From the NCBI RefSeq assembly GCF_000969905.1, contig NZ_CP009520.1, positions 744,001 through 808,000 on the forward strand: a DNA stretch of 64,000 bases, read 5' to 3'. Shown here one piece after another: positions 1 to 9,269 of the stretch (position 1 is the first letter of the stretch; each line of letters begins with the position of its first letter). The notes under the pieces are model-generated. The model was given only the letters and a program-made list of their open reading frames with translations. It ran no database searches and was not told the DNA's origin. The DNA comes from Methanosarcina vacuolata Z-761 (GTDB lineage: Archaea > Halobacteriota > Methanosarcinia > Methanosarcinales > Methanosarcinaceae). Made by a program: the position numbers and the translations under genes.

Positions 1-392
1 AGTTCGTCCTTCTGGTCAGGTCTGTTCTTTTTGAGGTCTTTCAAAAAAAGGATCTGGCTGTCAATCTTCTGCTCAATCCAGCCTTTTGCAAGCCTGAACC
101 CTTTGGGCTCGTCCGAAATTTCAAGCTGCCTTCTTCTTATGTAAGTTGTGCTTCCGAGTTTTGAGTGCCACACTCGTCCGTAAGGGTCTCCAAAATTATC
201 CAGAAAAACGATATCAATATTGTTTTCTACTGCAAATTTGATGGCATCGGTTGTTATGGTTGCAGAAGTTGTAATCAAAATGCTGTCAACTTTCTTTTCA
301 GAGACCTCGAAGGTTTTGTCGTCAACTTTTACAAAAAAGCAGTTGTTTTGCTTTTTCAGGAATGAACCGCGGGTGTTGATTACAAGCTGCAT
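1..392 (-). CDS. cas1: Cas1, CRISPR adaptation integrase (partial, N-terminal ~130 aa)
   Basis: Reading the minus strand from an ATG at 392 gives an open frame that runs off the left edge. It begins MQLVINTRGSFLKKQNN and continues with a beta-rich N-terminal domain (ITTSATITTDAIKFAVENN, then IDIVFLDNFGDPYGRVWHS), which is the usual start of Cas1. Cas1 is the metal-dependent endonuclease that, with Cas2, inserts new spacers. The catalytic Glu/His/Asp region lies outside the window. The start overlaps the last 13 bases of cas6, which shows translational coupling in the cas operon. cas2, and cas4 if present, are expected further left. The family assignment is strong although only about 40 percent of a normal Cas1 is visible. 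Confidence 0.9.
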   Translation of the reverse strand, partial: MQLVINTRGSFLKKQNNCFFVKVDDKTFEVSEKKVDSILITTSATITTDAIKFAVENNIDIVFLDNFGDPYGRVWHSKLGSTTYIRRRQLEISDEPKGFRLAKGWIEQKIDSQILFLKDLKKNRPDQKDE

Positions 393-1048
393 CTTTTCAC
401 CGTTCCAAAACCGCGAGATACGGATTTTCCAATACCGAAATAGTCGGGGATAAGGAAATTTGTGATAAAAGACCCTTTGAACGTAGCAATTTCCACTCCT
501 TTCATTTTACTGCTACCGGGATGCAAATTTATCTCACATTTTATTTGCTCTGGAACAGTATACCCAAGGGACTTGGACATTGAAAGTATATTTCCGACTA
601 GGGTCTTTTGAAGGAGTTCTTTTTGTTCGGCGGTTCCTATTTTCTTGTATCGATCTGTAAAATTTTCCTGATTGAGGGCAAACCAGGGAGTCTCAAATCT
701 ATAGGTGTGAAATTTGTCTGAAATGCCGAAATCCTGTTCTTTAAGAGATATCTTCTTTTCCAGGATTTCATATGTTGATTCGCCTAGCTCTATTTTTTCA
801 TATTTATTGAAAATTTCCTGAAGGACTTCTAAACCCTCGTTTATCCCGAAAACTAGAGGAATTCCTTTCAAAATTTTATATTGAACCAGGGGATACATAT
901 AGATAACTTTATCACAGTTATGTTGATGCAAAAGTGTATACTCATTAAACCGGGTAGCGAAAAAACCTCGAAGTTTTGAGGCGTTTGTTCCTACTTTTCG
1001 GTCAGGAACAAGGGTTAGAGTCAGCGTTTTGACTTTCATATCAATCAC
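380..1048 (-). CDS. cas6: Cas6, CRISPR pre-crRNA endoribonuclease
   Basis: Cas6 cuts the repeat part of the pre-crRNA and stays in, or hands the crRNA to, Cascade. The 222-aa product has the N-terminal ferredoxin-like strand (KTLTLTLVPDRK), an early histidine-containing helix (NEYTLLHQHNCDKVIYMYP) and the C-terminal glycine-rich loop GIGKSVSRGFGTVKR, which is the hallmark of Cas6 proteins. The exact catalytic residues cannot be fixed by eye; His41 and His43 are candidates. The ATG at 1048 overlaps the end of cas3 by 8 bases; an internal ATG at 1039 (MKVKTLTL) is an alternative start. Its place between cas3 and cas1 is unusual, since type I-B operons often have cas6 first. Confidence 0.88.
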   Translation of the reverse strand: MIDMKVKTLTLTLVPDRKVGTNASKLRGFFATRFNEYTLLHQHNCDKVIYMYPLVQYKILKGIPLVFGINEGLEVLQEIFNKYEKIELGESTYEILEKKISLKEQDFGISDKFHTYRFETPWFALNQENFTDRYKKIGTAEQKELLQKTLVGNILSMSKSLGYTVPEQIKCEINLHPGSSKMKGVEIATFKGSFITNFLIPDYFGIGKSVSRGFGTVKRCSL

Positions 1049-3473
1049 ACATCATGGTGGACTTTAATTCAAAAACAAAACCGGTTTCAGGATCATAATA
1101 ATGTTTTATTTGTTCAAAAGGAATATATCCTATATTGAGATCCTCTAGTTCTTCACAGGAAAAGTCTTTTTTAGGCACCGAAATGATGTATTCATTGAAT
1201 TGTTTCCTGATGGACAAGAATTTCTCTTTTCTATCCAGTGGATTTTTAAGTGATTTCATTACGAGGTATTCTTTCCAGATTTCAGTAGCTTCTTTATCAT
1301 TTTCTACAAACACATCTATTTTTTCGTATCCTGCTTTGTCATCTATTAACCTGAAATCGGATGTAAGCATTTTGAATTTAAGCTCATTTATGTATGAGAG
1401 TAGCTCTTTGGACTCATCTTCACTTGAAGTATCTTTAACTTTCCTGAAATAGTTGTTATTTAAAAAGAGCAGGTCTTTTTCATAAATTTCAGAGGGAAAC
1501 TCTTTCAACACTTCTTTTGTTTTGTCAATAAGAAAACTCGAATATATATATCGATGAAACTCTTTCCTTTCATCTTTCAGAACCACAATATTTACTTGTC
1601 CTCGAGAACTCTTAGAAGAATTCCTGTTACATCTCCCTGAAACCTGATTTATTGAGTCAATTGTGGCAAAATCTCTGTAAACAATATCCACGTCTATATC
1701 TACTCCGGCTTCTATAAGCTGTGTGCTAACAATAATTTTTCTTTTTTCCGATTTTTCTTTAATCATCTTAATTTTCTTAAGCCTCTCTTTTGGAATAATG
1801 TTAGTAGAAAGATAATAATAATCACTATTTTCAAGTTTTAAATTCTTTAAATGGTTAAATACCTCCAGAGACGATTTAACAGTGTTCAATACAAACAAAA
1901 AGTCCTTTTCTGGATTCTTTTTGACTTCTGATTCAATTATTTCCTTGAAATGATCCATGCCCATTTGATTCAGATTTATTTCTAACTTAACTCGATCAAA
2001 TTCCCTGAAATACGTATCTTTATTTTTTACCAGCTCAACAATTTCCCCTTTTTCAGGATCAAAAATGAGAGGTTGAGTTGCGGTTACAAAAATGAAGTAT
2101 GTATTAAAATATTCTGCAAAACCCGAAATGATCTGTTTTAACAGTAGCCAGTACTTATGAGGAATTGACTGGATTTCATCAAGTATTACAATCGAATTTG
2201 CAATTGTATGAAATTTCCTGAGGGAGCGATTTTTATTAGATACAATTGTGTGGAAAAACTGGACAAATGTGGTTACGACTATCTCAGCGTTCCACCCCTC
2301 GATTAAAAATAAACCTTTAAGCCCTTCAAATTCTTCATCGTCTTGCGTTCTATAAAATATATCTGCAAGGTGATGATGTTTAAGTAGCACCTCCTCAGAA
2401 GGATTTGCGATCTCAACTGTCTTAAAAACATCTTCAAAAACATCGTAATTCTGGTCTATGATACTCAAGAAAGGTAGAGAATAAATTATTTTTGCCTTGA
2501 TTCTCTTTTCCTCTCTTAATCTTGCTTTCAATTTTAATGCAAAAGAAAGTGATGTGAGAGTTTTTCCCGAACCTGTAGGGACACTTATCGAATATATTTT
2601 TTTATTAAGATCAAGTTTCTCAATACTTTCTGTAACTTCCTCATAAATCTCGTTACGCACTTTATTCATTATACCTTCATTATTTTGGAAACCCTTTTCT
2701 ACCTTGTACTTATCCACAAGTTCAGGTGAAATTTCGATATCACTGGAAACATCGATAGAAGACGCATCTACCTTATCAGAGTTTATAAGAATTGAGTAAA
2801 GAGTTAATGTAATCAAATAATAACCTGTAAATTGCTCCTTCTTGAGCAATTTTATGAATTTCCTTCTATTTTTTAAAATTTCGTCAGTGATGGAACGGTG
2901 CTCATTGCAGAAAGTATCCATATCAAAAGAAATATTATACCCATCAAATAACGTTTCATATATTGTTTTCAATTCACCTGTATCTAATGACCTTATTTGA
3001 AGATCAATAATTTCAAGAGTATCTTCATCTAGTTCTAGTATTTCATCCTCAGCGTCTTTCAGGTTTCCATGATGCCTTTTTACAATAAGATATCCTATGA
3101 TAGGAATATATTCCAGAATATTTTTATCATTAAGTGAATCTACATACTTTTTTAATATGTAATAGGTAAAAATAGCTGAGATCAAGCCATGATGATATTC
3201 TTTTTTATTTTTTAAGCTCCTCTGGATGGAAGGATTAGTCTCCAAAAGATACCTTTGAAAATACCCTGTGCCTTTCCCAAAATCGTGACAAACTCCTATA
3301 AGATATGTCATTTTTGAAAAAGTATTTTCATCAATTCCAAACTTTTCCAGTGATAAACTTTTCTCCTTACTGGTTGAGATTGATTTGTTTCCTACGTTGG
3401 ATAAGTGTCTAAATAATAGTTTATCGGGATGGGAACGAAGATGGAAATCACATGAAGACAATTCCTTCTCCAT
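1041..3473 (-). CDS. cas3: Cas3, HD nuclease-helicase of type I CRISPR interference
   Basis: Cas3 is recruited by Cascade to the R-loop, nicks the displaced strand and degrades the target while translocating. The N-terminal HD nuclease domain shows CHDFGKGTGYFQ (HD at about residues 63-64), a YHHG motif near 94 and RHHGN near 134. The SF2 helicase part shows Walker A PTGSGKT near 300, the DEAH-like box DEIQ near 433, TATQP near 465 and motif VI QVSGRCNR near 620. The length of ~810 aa is normal for a fused HD-helicase Cas3. A TTG at 3479 is possible, but I prefer the ATG at 3473. The start overlaps the end of cas5 by 26 bases. All motifs look intact. Confidence 0.95.
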   Translation of the reverse strand: MEKELSSCDFHLRSHPDKLLFRHLSNVGNKSISTSKEKSLSLEKFGIDENTFSKMTYLIGVCHDFGKGTGYFQRYLLETNPSIQRSLKNKKEYHHGLISAIFTYYILKKYVDSLNDKNILEYIPIIGYLIVKRHHGNLKDAEDEILELDEDTLEIIDLQIRSLDTGELKTIYETLFDGYNISFDMDTFCNEHRSITDEILKNRRKFIKLLKKEQFTGYYLITLTLYSILINSDKVDASSIDVSSDIEISPELVDKYKVEKGFQNNEGIMNKVRNEIYEEVTESIEKLDLNKKIYSISVPTGSGKTLTSLSFALKLKARLREEKRIKAKIIYSLPFLSIIDQNYDVFEDVFKTVEIANPSEEVLLKHHHLADIFYRTQDDEEFEGLKGLFLIEGWNAEIVVTTFVQFFHTIVSNKNRSLRKFHTIANSIVILDEIQSIPHKYWLLLKQIISGFAEYFNTYFIFVTATQPLIFDPEKGEIVELVKNKDTYFREFDRVKLEINLNQMGMDHFKEIIESEVKKNPEKDFLFVLNTVKSSLEVFNHLKNLKLENSDYYYLSTNIIPKERLKKIKMIKEKSEKRKIIVSTQLIEAGVDIDVDIVYRDFATIDSINQVSGRCNRNSSKSSRGQVNIVVLKDERKEFHRYIYSSFLIDKTKEVLKEFPSEIYEKDLLFLNNNYFRKVKDTSSEDESKELLSYINELKFKMLTSDFRLIDDKAGYEKIDVFVENDKEATEIWKEYLVMKSLKNPLDRKEKFLSIRKQFNEYIISVPKKDFSCEELEDLNIGYIPFEQIKHYYDPETGFVFELKSTMMCD

Positions 3474-4149
3474 TCTCAAGCCTCCAGAGATTACTTACAT
3501 TAGCAAGAATGCATTTTGCATTTTTTTCAAACAAAATTTTGCCATATTCTGTAACTTCCCTATTTGGAAGCATTTCTATTGGAATAGTTTCTGAAAAATA
3601 CTCTTTTCCTTCTTCAAAACTGATTTTTATTAGCTCTTTTTCAGGAATTACAGAATGGATTTCCCTTTCGGAATCTGAAAGTTCACTGACAGCTTCCATT
3701 TCTCCTATGAATTCATAATTAGCAATGTGTTCACTCAGACCGAGACACAGAGTATACACCGATTTGTGTTCTTTCAACATAGAATAAAGTTTGTTATATA
3801 CTTCCTCAGAAGAATGAGAAAAATATATCCTGTATTTTACATCTTTCAATACTTCGAATCTGATCTGGGTTCTGGTCTTTATTCTGCTCATCATAGGAGC
3901 AATTTTAGTGTCGATTAAATTTTCTGAAATTCTGGTCTTTTTAATAGGATGACTTATTTTTACCGCAATATTTGCCTTTTCTTTAGAGAAATACTGCAGA
4001 TACTCGTCTTTTCCAAACCCTTCTATAGCACCAATCATTCCTGCAATAGCCGTTCTAGGAGGAATAGAATATGTAAGGGGAGAAGTTGTAGTATAGTGTT
4101 TTCGGAAATGACCGAATTCTCCCCATACATCGAACACTAATACTTTCAT
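3448..4149 (-). CDS. cas5: Cas5 (type I-B), Cascade subunit
   Basis: Cas5 caps the 5-prime handle of the crRNA within Cascade. The 233-aa protein starts MKVLVFDVWGEFGHFRKHYT and has TSPLTYSIPPRTAIAGMIGAI, a Cas5 RAMP-fold signature in which the conserved PPRTA(I/L)-GM(I/L)GA(I/L) helix follows the first beta strand. A C-terminal region rich in aromatic and glycine residues ends at WRLENGEGIVFM. The gene lies 9 bases downstream of cas7 and overlaps cas3, so it is clearly within one transcript. In type I-B systems Cas5 is normally not catalytic because Cas6 processes the crRNA. I would place it in the Cas5h/Cas5b group from context. Confidence 0.9.
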   Translation of the reverse strand: MKVLVFDVWGEFGHFRKHYTTTSPLTYSIPPRTAIAGMIGAIEGFGKDEYLQYFSKEKANIAVKISHPIKKTRISENLIDTKIAPMMSRIKTRTQIRFEVLKDVKYRIYFSHSSEEVYNKLYSMLKEHKSVYTLCLGLSEHIANYEFIGEMEAVSELSDSEREIHSVIPEKELIKISFEEGKEYFSETIPIEMLPNREVTEYGKILFEKNAKCILANVSNLWRLENGEGIVFM

Positions 4150-4158
4150 GTTCTTAGC

Positions 4159-5142
4159 TCACATTGTTAGTATTTTAGTATTAATCCCGGCTTCCACAAG
4201 GCTTTTTTCAAAGTCAATCTCTTCTTCGTCATATGTAAACGTAATCGACTCATCCGAGCAAATCTGGGCATTTTCAATTTTATCTTTGTTTTTACCCAAT
4301 ACATCAATCAGCCTCTGGACCTCAATCTTTACCTGTGAAATATCCCGAATCTCTTCATCTATCAAATCAGACTTAAGACTGAAAAGGTTATTCAGATCTC
4401 CAATGTGATAATTTCCTTCTTTGTAATTTACTTTGAACAGGAGGCGGGGAACCTGGCCGACTTTTGACCTGGAAATAAGGTTCTTAGTTCCATTCCACAT
4501 TCCATCAAGAAGCAGGTCTATATCTTCCTCTGAAAGTTTCGTATCCTTAGCCGCGTTTTCATTAATAATTCCGTAAAAACTTATCAAAGAATAAGGTAAG
4601 AAATCTTCTTCACGAAACGTTTTTTGACTGGCTCCTTCCTTCGAAGCAAAAGCTCCCGTTCCACGGAAATGTTTCATGAAGACCTTATGCATTGATCTGC
4701 CTATCTTAAACTGTACAGGACCAGTATGAGTTATTGAACCGGTTTCATTTTTATTTCCCTTTTTGACTTTAAGTTCAAGTGGGACAGTTCCTCCAAATAA
4801 ACGAACGTCAATACAATCAGCCAGAAGTTTCTCATTAATGGCGTTTTTACCAGTTTCGAATGAATCAAGAGGCTCGTCAATTGCCAAAAAATCTTTTGCC
4901 CTCATTTTTGCATCCTGAATAGAACCGTTTTCAGCTGAGATTTCCCTAACAAAAATTTCCTTACCTCTAAACTTGTAGAGATGATCACGTATTGTTCTCT
5001 TAAGCCTGACATCTGTTACAAGGTTTATTCCTGTTTCTTCATCAATACGTGGTTTATTTTCATCAAGTGGATCTCCGTTTGGATTTCCATCTTTTATATC
5101 ATACAAAAATACAATTTCAGATCTTCTGTTTACTTCAGTCAT
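4159..5142 (-). CDS. cas7: Cas7 (Csh2 family), Cascade backbone subunit
   Basis: Several Cas7 copies form the helical backbone that holds the crRNA. The 327-aa protein opens with NRRSEIVFLYDIKDGNPNGD (DGNPNGDP at residues 18-25) and DVRLKRTIRDHLY near 44-56, both characteristic of the type I-B Csh2/Cst2-like Cas7 proteins that form the RRM-fold core. SITHTGPVQFKIGRSMHKV around residue 135 is also typical of the family. The start overlaps the end of cas8b by 8 bases. The length is normal and nothing looks damaged. The Csh2 class makes this a type I-B rather than a type I-A locus. Confidence 0.93.
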   Translation of the reverse strand: MTEVNRRSEIVFLYDIKDGNPNGDPLDENKPRIDEETGINLVTDVRLKRTIRDHLYKFRGKEIFVREISAENGSIQDAKMRAKDFLAIDEPLDSFETGKNAINEKLLADCIDVRLFGGTVPLELKVKKGNKNETGSITHTGPVQFKIGRSMHKVFMKHFRGTGAFASKEGASQKTFREEDFLPYSLISFYGIINENAAKDTKLSEEDIDLLLDGMWNGTKNLISRSKVGQVPRLLFKVNYKEGNYHIGDLNNLFSLKSDLIDEEIRDISQVKIEVQRLIDVLGKNKDKIENAQICSDESITFTYDEEEIDFEKSLVEAGINTKILTM

Positions 5143-7003
5143 TTTTAATCTCCTTTTCAGGTTTAGGTGACTTTAAAAGGTTTGATAGATTCATACCAAG
5201 AACAAAATAAAAACTGATTTCATCGTTTGACATTTTCCAATTATTGCCAGACTGAATCATATATTTTGAGATCAGAGATTCAAGTTCTTTATAATAATTA
5301 GCATCATACTCTTCTAGTTTATTTATGATTTCAGGGAAGAGCCTTTTTATATAACGCTCATCAAGATTCAGGCCTCGAAGTTTAGTTCTGAAAGGAGCGC
5401 TTCCACGCTGAAATTTTTGAATATTTAGTAAATACTGAACAAGTGTGCCTTCTAAAAAAATAGCCTTCTTTGCATCGGTATTGAAAAAATGTTCAAATTC
5501 CGAAAAGACAACATTTGCTCGCTCCTCATAACCATTGTTTTCCTTTGGTGCCATGTCCCCTAATAAAGTAGATAAATTCGTAGAATTCACACAATTACCT
5601 CCTGTATAATTTCCAAGCAAACATAAATTACTTAAAAAGTCTAACATTTGGAATCCTAAAAATAGAGAATACCTTATTGGATTTTCATTTCTGAAATCTT
5701 TTCGAATACGCCGCATAATATACTTTAACAGAAAATCATAATCAATTGATGTTCCTGTAAATATCCCGTTTGTGATTTCTAAAAAGTATTTGTTTAAATC
5801 AGGGTCATCTAGAGTATTAGGGAAGAACCATCTTACATTACCTAATGTAAATTGGATGGATTTTACTTCGGTATCATTAGAATAATAATTACTGAATATT
5901 TTTCTTTTGTCAACGATTTCTTTGAATTTGAAAAGATCTCTTAACCTTGAAGGAAGAATGTCCTCTATATACAAAAGAATTCGATATGCAGAATTGGACT
6001 TTTCATAAAATTGGAAATTAAAATTAAGATAATCATCCTCTTCACTTAGAATTTCAAGGATATCGTTTTCATTAGCTGTCAAAAATCTTTTATACTCTTT
6101 ATTAAATGTAAATTTTTTCTCATTGAATTTCTCAAAAGTATCGAAAAGGTCCTCGTTAGTGCTATTATTAAGTAGCTTGGGGATAATGAGGAAATTAAAC
6201 CCATAAAAACCAAAAGACATGTATTTTTCGATATATTCTCTTCCCGCTGTAATTTTCAAGGCACATTCGAGGCAAACGGGGTTATTTCTCCATGCCTTAC
6301 TTTGGTCAAATCCTCCACTAACAAATCCCCGCTTATCTACGGTATAGAATTCATAAGGTGTAACAAAACCATAAACTTCTCTATGTGTTTTGCAAATAGA
6401 ACATATTTTATTATCGGCTTTGGAGATAATACCATATTTACTGTAAAACTTGGAAGCCCCATTGTTCTTAAGGATCTTACGAAATACTTCAAAATCTCCG
6501 ACATATCTGATGAAGTCATTTTCTTCAATAATTAAGGTTAATATCGAGTTCTCCTTTGCATCGATAGAATTAAGTTTAGGTTCAAGATCTAAAAGTATTT
6601 TATCTTCATTCTCTTTTATACACTTTCCAAGAAGCTCCAAAAATTGGACTTCTTCATTGTCTAATATAGGCTTTGCTTCTTTCAAGGGCTTTGAAAACCA
6701 GCCTATAATCTTATTAGAAAACGTTTTTTTGAGTTCTGTGACTCGTGCAGTAGGAGTAATGTCTGGACCATTAGACGATCCTCTTTTATAGAGATATTTT
6801 ACAATTTTTTCTTTTGAGTACTCTTGATGCTCGATTTCTTTAAACTCAAAAATGTTTTGGCAAGAGACCAACTTAATGCAAAATACATGTTTATAAGTTT
6901 CATTGCTTGCAGGATTTTCAACTAGAATTGACACAAAATCATTTAAATCCTTATTTTCTTTTTCGAGCGCATACTCACCAATTTCTTTCATCGCTTCGAT
7001 CAC
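5135..7003 (-). CDS. cas8b: Cas8b (Csh1 family), Cascade large subunit
   Basis: Cas8b is the large subunit that recognises the PAM and recruits Cas3. The 622-aa product carries the Csh1-type zinc finger: CSIC at residues 201-204 and CLEC at 244-247, about 40 residues apart and followed by ALKITAGREYIE. The rest is divergent, as is normal for Cas8. It is the first gene of the operon. Translation probably starts at GTG 7003, which has AGAGGGTG about 8 bases upstream; an in-frame ATG at 6991 is the alternative. The AT-rich stretch just upstream (7015-7045) is the likely promoter. Identification rests on the Cys4 motif, the size and its place before cas7. Confidence 0.88.
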   Translation of the reverse strand: MIEAMKEIGEYALEKENKDLNDFVSILVENPASNETYKHVFCIKLVSCQNIFEFKEIEHQEYSKEKIVKYLYKRGSSNGPDITPTARVTELKKTFSNKIIGWFSKPLKEAKPILDNEEVQFLELLGKCIKENEDKILLDLEPKLNSIDAKENSILTLIIEENDFIRYVGDFEVFRKILKNNGASKFYSKYGIISKADNKICSICKTHREVYGFVTPYEFYTVDKRGFVSGGFDQSKAWRNNPVCLECALKITAGREYIEKYMSFGFYGFNFLIIPKLLNNSTNEDLFDTFEKFNEKKFTFNKEYKRFLTANENDILEILSEEDDYLNFNFQFYEKSNSAYRILLYIEDILPSRLRDLFKFKEIVDKRKIFSNYYSNDTEVKSIQFTLGNVRWFFPNTLDDPDLNKYFLEITNGIFTGTSIDYDFLLKYIMRRIRKDFRNENPIRYSLFLGFQMLDFLSNLCLLGNYTGGNCVNSTNLSTLLGDMAPKENNGYEERANVVFSEFEHFFNTDAKKAIFLEGTLVQYLLNIQKFQRGSAPFRTKLRGLNLDERYIKRLFPEIINKLEEYDANYYKELESLISKYMIQSGNNWKMSNDEISFYFVLGMNLSNLLKSPKPEKEIKND

Positions 7004-7229
7004 AGAAATTACACCCTCTTAATATAGTATAATAGACCCAATGTTTAATTTATCACAATTATGCATCTTTGAAGTTTTCTCCATGATTTGTGAACCATTA
7101 GGGTTCATAGTTAACATATTATATATACATTTCTAAAAATTAATTATAAAAATATGTATATACTGTTAAATATCAACCGAAGCCTATATCGGAAAACATT
7201 TAACCCAATCCCACAATACTAAGCACTTA
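7004..7229. promoter_or_regulatory. Divergent promoter region of cas8b and the Csa3-like gene, with a palindromic operator candidate
   Basis: This 226-base AT-rich gap separates the leftward cas operon from the rightward regulator gene. It contains a perfect inverted repeat, TGAACC (7091-7096) and GGTTCA (7102-7107), separated by 5 bases. TATA-like stretches lie on both sides (about 7018-7035 for the cas operon and 7118-7172 for the regulator). A palindrome midway between a regulator and its neighbouring operon is a natural operator candidate; the binding itself is inference. Confidence 0.55.
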
Positions 7230-7832
7230 ATGTCAAAGCTTACACTTATCTCCACAATCTATTCCCTTGAGCCTGTTATCATCTGCGTGACCAGGCTTTC
7301 CCCTTCAAAAATTATACTGCTGTCAGAGGAAGGGGCGCCCGATAAAAAGGTGCAGTCTGAAGAAATGATCGAAAAAACGTTTAAAAACGCGCTTGAGATT
7401 GAGAAAAAGTACACGTCTGTTTATGACACCGTGCGCGTAGCGAAAGACGTTGCTGAACTGATTGAACAGGAACATGACAGGGGTAACCAGGTAATTGTAA
7501 ATGTGTCTGGTGGGCGGAAACCACAGGCTTTTGGAGCGCTTTTCGGGGCTTATGCAAGAAACGATATGGTGCAGAGAGTTGTATATGTGACCGAAGAAGA
7601 CAGTTTCATGATTGATTTTCCGGTTTTGAGTTTTAACCTTTCGGAAACAAAGAAACTGATACTTGAAGAGATCCAGAAAGGAGTTTCTTCGGTTACCCAG
7701 ATTGCGGTGACTGCCGGAATTTCTAAAGGAATGACTTACAACCATATTCGAGAACTAAAAGCAATGGGATATATAACCGATGGGGAAAATGGATACATTA
7801 TAACGGACGCGGGAAGAATCGCATCGATTTGA
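7230..7832 (+). CDS. Csa3-like CRISPR-associated transcriptional regulator (CARF + winged HTH)
   Basis: The 200-aa protein has two parts. Residues 1 to ~130 look like a CARF (Rossmann-like ligand-sensing) domain with the motif VNVSGGRKPQAFGALFGAYA, the usual nucleotide-binding loop of Csa3/Csm6-type CARF proteins. Residues ~140-200 form a winged helix (EEIQKGVSSVTQIAVTAGISK, then MTYNHIRELKAMGYI). In Sulfolobus, Csa3 proteins sense cyclic oligoadenylate and control cas and CRISPR transcription. The gene is divergent from the cas operon and is the likely regulator of it. It has an ATG start and is followed by a gene-free stretch. I am sure of the architecture and less sure that it is an orthologue of Csa3 rather than another CARF-HTH. 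Confidence 0.82.
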   Translation: MSKLTLISTIYSLEPVIICVTRLSPSKIILLSEEGAPDKKVQSEEMIEKTFKNALEIEKKYTSVYDTVRVAKDVAELIEQEHDRGNQVIVNVSGGRKPQAFGALFGAYARNDMVQRVVYVTEEDSFMIDFPVLSFNLSETKKLILEEIQKGVSSVTQIAVTAGISKGMTYNHIRELKAMGYITDGENGYIITDAGRIASI

Positions 7833-8371
7833 TTTTAAGAACCAATTGTAAAAATCATTTCGATTAGACCAGTCAGAGAATACCTTTTTTGATCAGATAA
7901 AACTTTCAACAGCCTGTTTTCTTACTATTCTCCCTGATCGTTCACATTTTTTCTCAAAAAATGAAACTCAAGCCTCTTAAAAACCCCAAACAGTAAAAGA
8001 AATTTTTAAAATAAATCGATTTGGGGAGAACTTTATTATTAAAACGGTTAAAAGTGTTAAATTCGTATCATGTCTGGGTAAATAGAACAAAATACTTGTG
8101 AAGAGATCCTTTTAACTGTAACGTAGACCAAAATTGTGTGAATGAGCTCCTGCAGAATTGAGTTGCAGGCAAAGATACAGGAATATAGGGGAACACCCGG
8201 GGAGTAAGGGGCAAGATGCAGTATGGGGGTATTGTATCGGGAAAGCTCTTTACTCCCTTCCACCTCTAACTTTTCTTCTATACACTTTTTATCCAATTTC
8301 TAATATTTTCTCATTTTTCTGGTTTCTATAAAATTTCTCGGACTTTTCCCTGCTTTTTTCCGGAATTAGCT
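7833..8371. other. Gene-free stretch
   Basis: About 540 bases separate the CARF regulator from the alkylation repair gene. I looked for CRISPR repeats, tRNAs and small genes and found none. A 79-codon leftward frame (8057-8296) has no ribosome-binding site or recognisable composition, and I do not count it as a gene. Confidence 0.5.
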
Positions 8372-9094
8372 CTATTTTTTCCAGTTTTTTTCCATAGCTC
8401 TGGCTCTCAAATCTGGTGGCATTTTCTCGATTGCATATCTGAGGGCGGTTCTGGGCATCTCTTTTTTGTTATTCATCACGTATTCAAATACTTCCTGCCT
8501 GTGGGGTTTGCTGGCTTCTTTTAGCATCCAGCCGTAGCCTTTCTGGACCAGGTCGTCTCTGTCTTTGAGCAGCAGGTCGGATATTTCAAAAACGTCGTCA
8601 AGGAAATTGCCTTTTCGGGCAGGCAGGATCAGGGTTACTGCAGCCGCTCGCCTTACCCACCTGTTGTCCGACAGGGCCCAGGTCTTGAGTTTTTCCACAT
8701 ACGCTGGAAATTTTTCTATAAAAGAGCCCACTGCATGGTTGCATAGGGTATCACACTTTGCCCAGTTGTTAACGTAGTTTTCAACCCAACGCTCAAAGGT
8801 AAAGAAATCGTCCTCAGAGTAATTATTTCTTACCAGGTAGGCCCACTCGGCTGCAATAAAGGCTTCCTCGCAGTAATCGGACCTAAATAGGTCCTCGCAC
8901 AGGCTAAAGATCTCTTTTTTGTCTTTGGACTTTATTTCGTTAAAGTAATTTTTCGCAATTCTTCCCACAAGCGCAGATTTTACTCCGTAGCAGTGAACTT
9001 CTTCTTTGAAAAAGCGAGATGAGCTGGCTTTTGTTTTCTCATCCACATTAAGGGCTAGTTCCTCTCTTATCCTGGGTATAATATTGGGTTCCAC
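8372..9094 (-). CDS. DNA alkylation repair protein (AlkD-like, HEAT-repeat glycosylase family)
   Basis: Members of this family remove cationic alkylated bases such as 3- and 7-methylpurines by sliding along DNA on HEAT-like helical repeats. The 240-aa all-helical protein contains the family motifs: FERWVENYVNNWAKCDTLCN around residues 100-119 (the WxxxxxxWxxxD region that places the catalytic Asp), NRWVRRAAAVTLIL around 143-156 (conserved Arg) and DLVQKGYGWMLKEASK around 180-195 (conserved Trp). Length and motif spacing fit AlkD. The gene is monocistronic and divergent from the GNAT gene. Nothing links it functionally to the cas locus apart from proximity. Confidence 0.88.
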   Translation of the reverse strand: MEPNIIPRIREELALNVDEKTKASSSRFFKEEVHCYGVKSALVGRIAKNYFNEIKSKDKKEIFSLCEDLFRSDYCEEAFIAAEWAYLVRNNYSEDDFFTFERWVENYVNNWAKCDTLCNHAVGSFIEKFPAYVEKLKTWALSDNRWVRRAAAVTLILPARKGNFLDDVFEISDLLLKDRDDLVQKGYGWMLKEASKPHRQEVFEYVMNNKKEMPRTALRYAIEKMPPDLRARAMEKNWKK

Positions 9095-9269
9095 AGTTCT
9101 CTATTTATTGAGAGATGTACTTATATTTTGTTTATATATATTTACATTTTATTCATCTTAATTTACAGTCCACTTCTTTATTACTTTTAAAAATTTTCAG
9201 AATAATTGCAAAGTATATATAAAAACAGAGCCTGAAAACATTTTTCATAAAGAAATTCAATTTCTATTT
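9095..9269. promoter_or_regulatory. Divergent promoter region (alkD-like / GNAT)
   Basis: The 175-base gap holds TATA-like boxes facing both ways: TATATATAAA near 9212-9222, about 50 bases before the GNAT start, and an AT run near 9120-9150 for the leftward gene. No palindromic operator stands out. Confidence 0.45.

Noticed and set aside
8057-8296. 79-codon leftward frame
   Set aside because: No ribosome-binding site, no domain pattern and atypical composition (Cys/Pro/Tyr scattered).
7833-8371. Search for a CRISPR array next to the cas genes
   Set aside because: No repeated 25-40-base unit with unique spacers occurs here or elsewhere in the window; the array probably lies left of cas1.
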